From: CAWFNW01 sp963817405
Lineage (GTDB): Bacteria > Actinomycetota > Coriobacteriia > Anaerosomatales > Anaerosomataceae
Length of the DNA: 64,000 bases
Assembly (NCBI GenBank): GCA_963817405.1
Contig: CAWFNW010000001.1
Span: 682,001-746,000 of the forward strand
Direction of reading: 5' to 3'
Shown: positions 60,758 through 64,000 of the stretch, piece by piece
How the letters are laid out: each line of letters begins with the position of its first letter
How positions within the stretch are numbered: the first letter of the stretch is position 1
Translations under genes and position numbers: made by a program
The notes under the pieces: model-generated
What the model saw: the letters and a program-made list of their open reading frames with translations, nothing else
The model's database searches: none
What the model was told of the DNA's origin: nothing

Positions 60758-61045
60758 CTACCTGCCCTCGAACAGATCGATCTTGTCGCCATCCTTGAGG
60801 GTGACGACAGCCTTCTTCCACGTACGCGTGATTCCCTTGTTGTAGCGCAGACGACGGGGCTTGCCGGCGACGTTCATGGTATTCACGCTCGTCACGGTGA
60901 CCCCGAAAATCTCCTCGATCGCGCTCGCGATATGCGGCTTGGTGGCGCGCTTGTCTACCTCGAACGTGTAGCGGTTGAGCTCCATCAGTGAATAGGACTT
61001 CTCCGACACGATGGGGCGGATGATGATGCTGCGGGCATCGTACAT
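60758..61045 (-). CDS. rplW: 50S ribosomal protein L23
   Basis: A 95-residue protein near the exit tunnel: ARSIIIRPIVSEKSYSLME and the RRLRYNKGITRTWKKAVVTLKDGDKIDLFEG tail. The ATG at 61045 overlaps the rplD stop by one base (TAATG); an in-frame start eight codons earlier would lie within rplD. Confidence 0.97.
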   Translation of the reverse strand: MYDARSIIIRPIVSEKSYSLMELNRYTFEVDKRATKPHIASAIEEIFGVTVTSVNTMNVAGKPRRLRYNKGITRTWKKAVVTLKDGDKIDLFEGR

Positions 61046-61668
61046 TACTTCAGCACCCCCTCGAGCCACTCGAGTGCGGGCTTCGTGAACAGCACGGCCG
61101 TGTTGTCCACGAGATCGTAGGTGTTCGACTCGGACGCAGTGATCGCACGGACCTTGGGGAGGTTCCGAAGCGAGAGCAGCGCGTTCACGTCATCGTTCTC
61201 GACGACCACTGTGCAGCGGCCCGCGATGCCGAGCGAGGCCAGCACCTGTGCGGCCAGCTTCGTGGACGGCTCGTCGAAGGAGAAGCCCTCGATGACGTAG
61301 AGCACGCCCTCGGCGTTCTTGGCGGAGAGCACGCTCCGCATCGCCAGCTTGACGACCTTCTTCGGCACCTTGAAGCCGTGGTCACGCGGCGTCGGGCCGA
61401 AGACCACACCGCCGCCCTTCCACTGAGGCGAGCGGATGCTGCCCTGACGAGCGCGCCCGGTGCCCTTCTGGCGCCACGGCTTTGCGCCACCGCCGCTCAC
61501 GTCGCTGCGGCCCTTGGATGAGTGCGTGCCCTGGCGGCGGGCCGCCATCTGGCTGCGCACCACCTGGTGCACTGCGAAGGTATTCGGTTCGATCGAGAAG
61601 ACGGCGTCGGCGAGGTCCGCCGATCCAACCTTCTTCCCGCTCACGTCTTTCACATCAACTGTCGCCAT
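61045..61668 (-). CDS. rplD: 50S ribosomal protein L4
   Basis: A 207-residue protein with the conserved RQGTHSSKGRSDVSGGGAKPWRQKGTGRARQGSIRSPQWKGGGVVFGP loop that reaches the exit tunnel. Two adjacent ATGs follow GAGGAG; I use the second (61668), six bases away. Confidence 0.97.
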   Translation of the reverse strand: MATVDVKDVSGKKVGSADLADAVFSIEPNTFAVHQVVRSQMAARRQGTHSSKGRSDVSGGGAKPWRQKGTGRARQGSIRSPQWKGGGVVFGPTPRDHGFKVPKKVVKLAMRSVLSAKNAEGVLYVIEGFSFDEPSTKLAAQVLASLGIAGRCTVVVENDDVNALLSLRNLPKVRAITASESNTYDLVDNTAVLFTKPALEWLEGVLK

Positions 61669-61708
61669 CATTTACTCCTCGAAACAAGCCGTAGGCCGCA
61701 CGCGGCGC

Positions 61709-62329
61709 TCAGGCAAGACGGATCGTCAGCAGGCTGTTCTTGCCGCCGGGAACGGCACCCTTCACGACGAGCAGGTTCTGCTCGGCGTCCACCCGGACGA
61801 CCTCGAGATTGCGGACGGTGACCGTCTCGCTTCCCATGTGACCCGGAAGGCGCATCCCCTTGAAGACCCGCGAGGGCGACGAGGACTGGCCGACCGAGCC
61901 GGGCGCGCGGTGGAAGTGCGAACCGTGTCCACCAGGACCGCCCTTGTAGTTATGACGCTTGATGACGCCCTGGAAGCCCTTGCCCTTGCTGGTGCCGGAG
62001 ATGTGAACGTGCATGCCGGGCTCCAGCATGTCGACCGTGACCGCGTCTCCGACCTTGTAGGTCTCGCCCTCGTCCAGGCGAACCTCGGCGAGGTGGCGCC
62101 TGGGAGCGATGCCCGCCTTCTTGAAGTGACCCGCATCGGGCTTGTTGACCTTCGACTCCTTGATATCACCGTAGCCAAGCTGGATCGCACGGTAGCCGTC
62201 ACGCTCGAGCGTGCGCACCTGCGCGACAACGCACGGCCCGGCCTCGATGACCGTGACAGGTAGCAACCTGTCATCGGCACTCCAGACCTGGGTCATGCCC
62301 AGCTTCTTGCCGAGTATCGCCTTTGCCAT
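61709..62329 (-). CDS. rplC: 50S ribosomal protein L3
   Basis: A 206-residue protein starting MAKAILGKKLGMTQVW and containing GTSKGKGFQGVIKRHNYKGGPGGHGSHFHRAPGSVGQ near the peptidyl-transferase centre. The ATG at 62329 is used; the longer frame runs into the leader. A 123-base gap to rpsJ holds nothing recognisable. Confidence 0.97.
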   Translation of the reverse strand: MAKAILGKKLGMTQVWSADDRLLPVTVIEAGPCVVAQVRTLERDGYRAIQLGYGDIKESKVNKPDAGHFKKAGIAPRRHLAEVRLDEGETYKVGDAVTVDMLEPGMHVHISGTSKGKGFQGVIKRHNYKGGPGGHGSHFHRAPGSVGQSSSPSRVFKGMRLPGHMGSETVTVRNLEVVRVDAEQNLLVVKGAVPGGKNSLLTIRLA

Positions 62330-62452
62330 CCTTCTCACCTTCTGCGTCGTGCGATCGTGGGCCCACGTGCCGACGCCGTTGCGCCGCTTCCCAGAGGACC
62401 GCGTTCTTTCCAACCGGCACGTACGCCGGGGTACAACCGTGCTTCGGTGGTG

Positions 62453-62761
62453 CTAGAGCTTGATCTCGATGTCCACGCCGGCAGGGAGGTCGAGGCGCAT
62501 CAGCGAATCGACCGTCTTTGCCGTGGGCTCGAGAATGTCGATGAGGCGCTTGTGCGTCTTCATCTCAAAGTGCTCGCGGCTGTCCTTGTTCACGTGCGGC
62601 GAGCGGATGACGCAGTAGAGGTTGCGCTCGGTGGGAAGCGGGATGGGTCCCGCCACCTTTGCGCCGGTCTGCTGCGCCGTCTCGACGATCTTCTTCGTGG
62701 ACTGGTCCACGATCTCGTGATCGTAGGCCTTCAGGCGGATGCGGATCTTTTGATTCGCCAA
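62453..62761 (-). CDS. rpsJ: 30S ribosomal protein S10
   Basis: A 102-residue S10 (also NusE): ANQKIRIRLKAYDHEIVDQSTKKIV, GPIPLPTERNLYCVIRSPHVNKDSREHFEM. It starts with TTG at 62761, nine bases after GGAGG, based on the conserved N-terminus. First gene of the S10 cluster. Confidence 0.97.
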   Translation of the reverse strand: MANQKIRIRLKAYDHEIVDQSTKKIVETAQQTGAKVAGPIPLPTERNLYCVIRSPHVNKDSREHFEMKTHKRLIDILEPTAKTVDSLMRLDLPAGVDIEIKL

Positions 62762-62786
62762 CTTTTCAACCCTCCGTCGACGGTGC

Positions 62787-63992
<1,206 letters not shown>

Positions 63993-64000
63993 CATCGGCT

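Overview
The window comes from a GC-rich bacterium, most likely an actinobacterium (Actinomycetota). Pointers are a GuaB3-type IMP dehydrogenase, a HrcA/CIRCE-controlled groES-groEL operon, frequent GTG/TTG starts with stop-start overlaps, and the ribosomal gene order. A complete V/A-type ATPase operon and a RimI-TsaD fusion suggest the anaerobic Coriobacteriia side of the phylum. That placement is inferred from gene content; no 16S rRNA gene is present.

Layout. 1-2.7 kb: small accessory genes, namely a SOUL-type haem-binding protein, a PLDc_N-like membrane peptide, an unknown 80-residue protein paired with a winged-helix/nucleotidyltransferase-like protein, and a 96-residue unknown. 2.7-7.6 kb: glutamine synthetase divergent from a stand-alone FMN glutamate-synthase-type protein, an MFS exporter, and two intergenic stretches that look like structured, C-rich-loop small RNAs. 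7.6-16.6 kb: a leftward operon guaB3-guaA-chorismate mutase-aroF-zinc ribbon-pcrA-CBS/DHH pyrophosphatase-PAP2 behind a strong promoter. 16.5-19.7 kb: two small membrane proteins and groES-groEL under a CIRCE operator. 19.7-24.2 kb: nitroreductase, uracil-DNA glycosylase and the t6A genes tsaE-tsaB-(rimI::tsaD). 24.4-33.0 kb: nine-gene V/A-ATPase operon. 33.2-38.8 kb: alr, a CBS protein, NAD(P)H-hydrate repair, acpS and glmS. 39.0-42.6 kb, rightward: a beta-helix protein, glmM and a nagB-like deaminase. 42.7-46.9 kb: rpsI-rplM, truA and the ECF transporter core. 47.0-64.0 kb: the alpha, spc and S10 ribosomal clusters, ending upstream at tuf.

How the genes fit together. Most of the window is core machinery: ribosomal proteins, SecY, RNA polymerase alpha, EF-Tu, chaperonin, t6A synthesis, purine synthesis and the main ATPase. 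glmS and the divergent beta-helix/glmM/nagB-like block form an amino-sugar phosphate locus. glnA and the glutamate-synthase-like gene form a nitrogen-assimilation pair.

Quality note. Single-base frameshifts interrupt rplE (near 56,520) and ecfT (near 45,200). They occur in a dense burst (at least eight) between 39,200 and 40,980, across the beta-helix gene and glmM. Because the protein sequence resumes intact after each one, and rplE is normally essential, sequencing or assembly error is more likely than decay.
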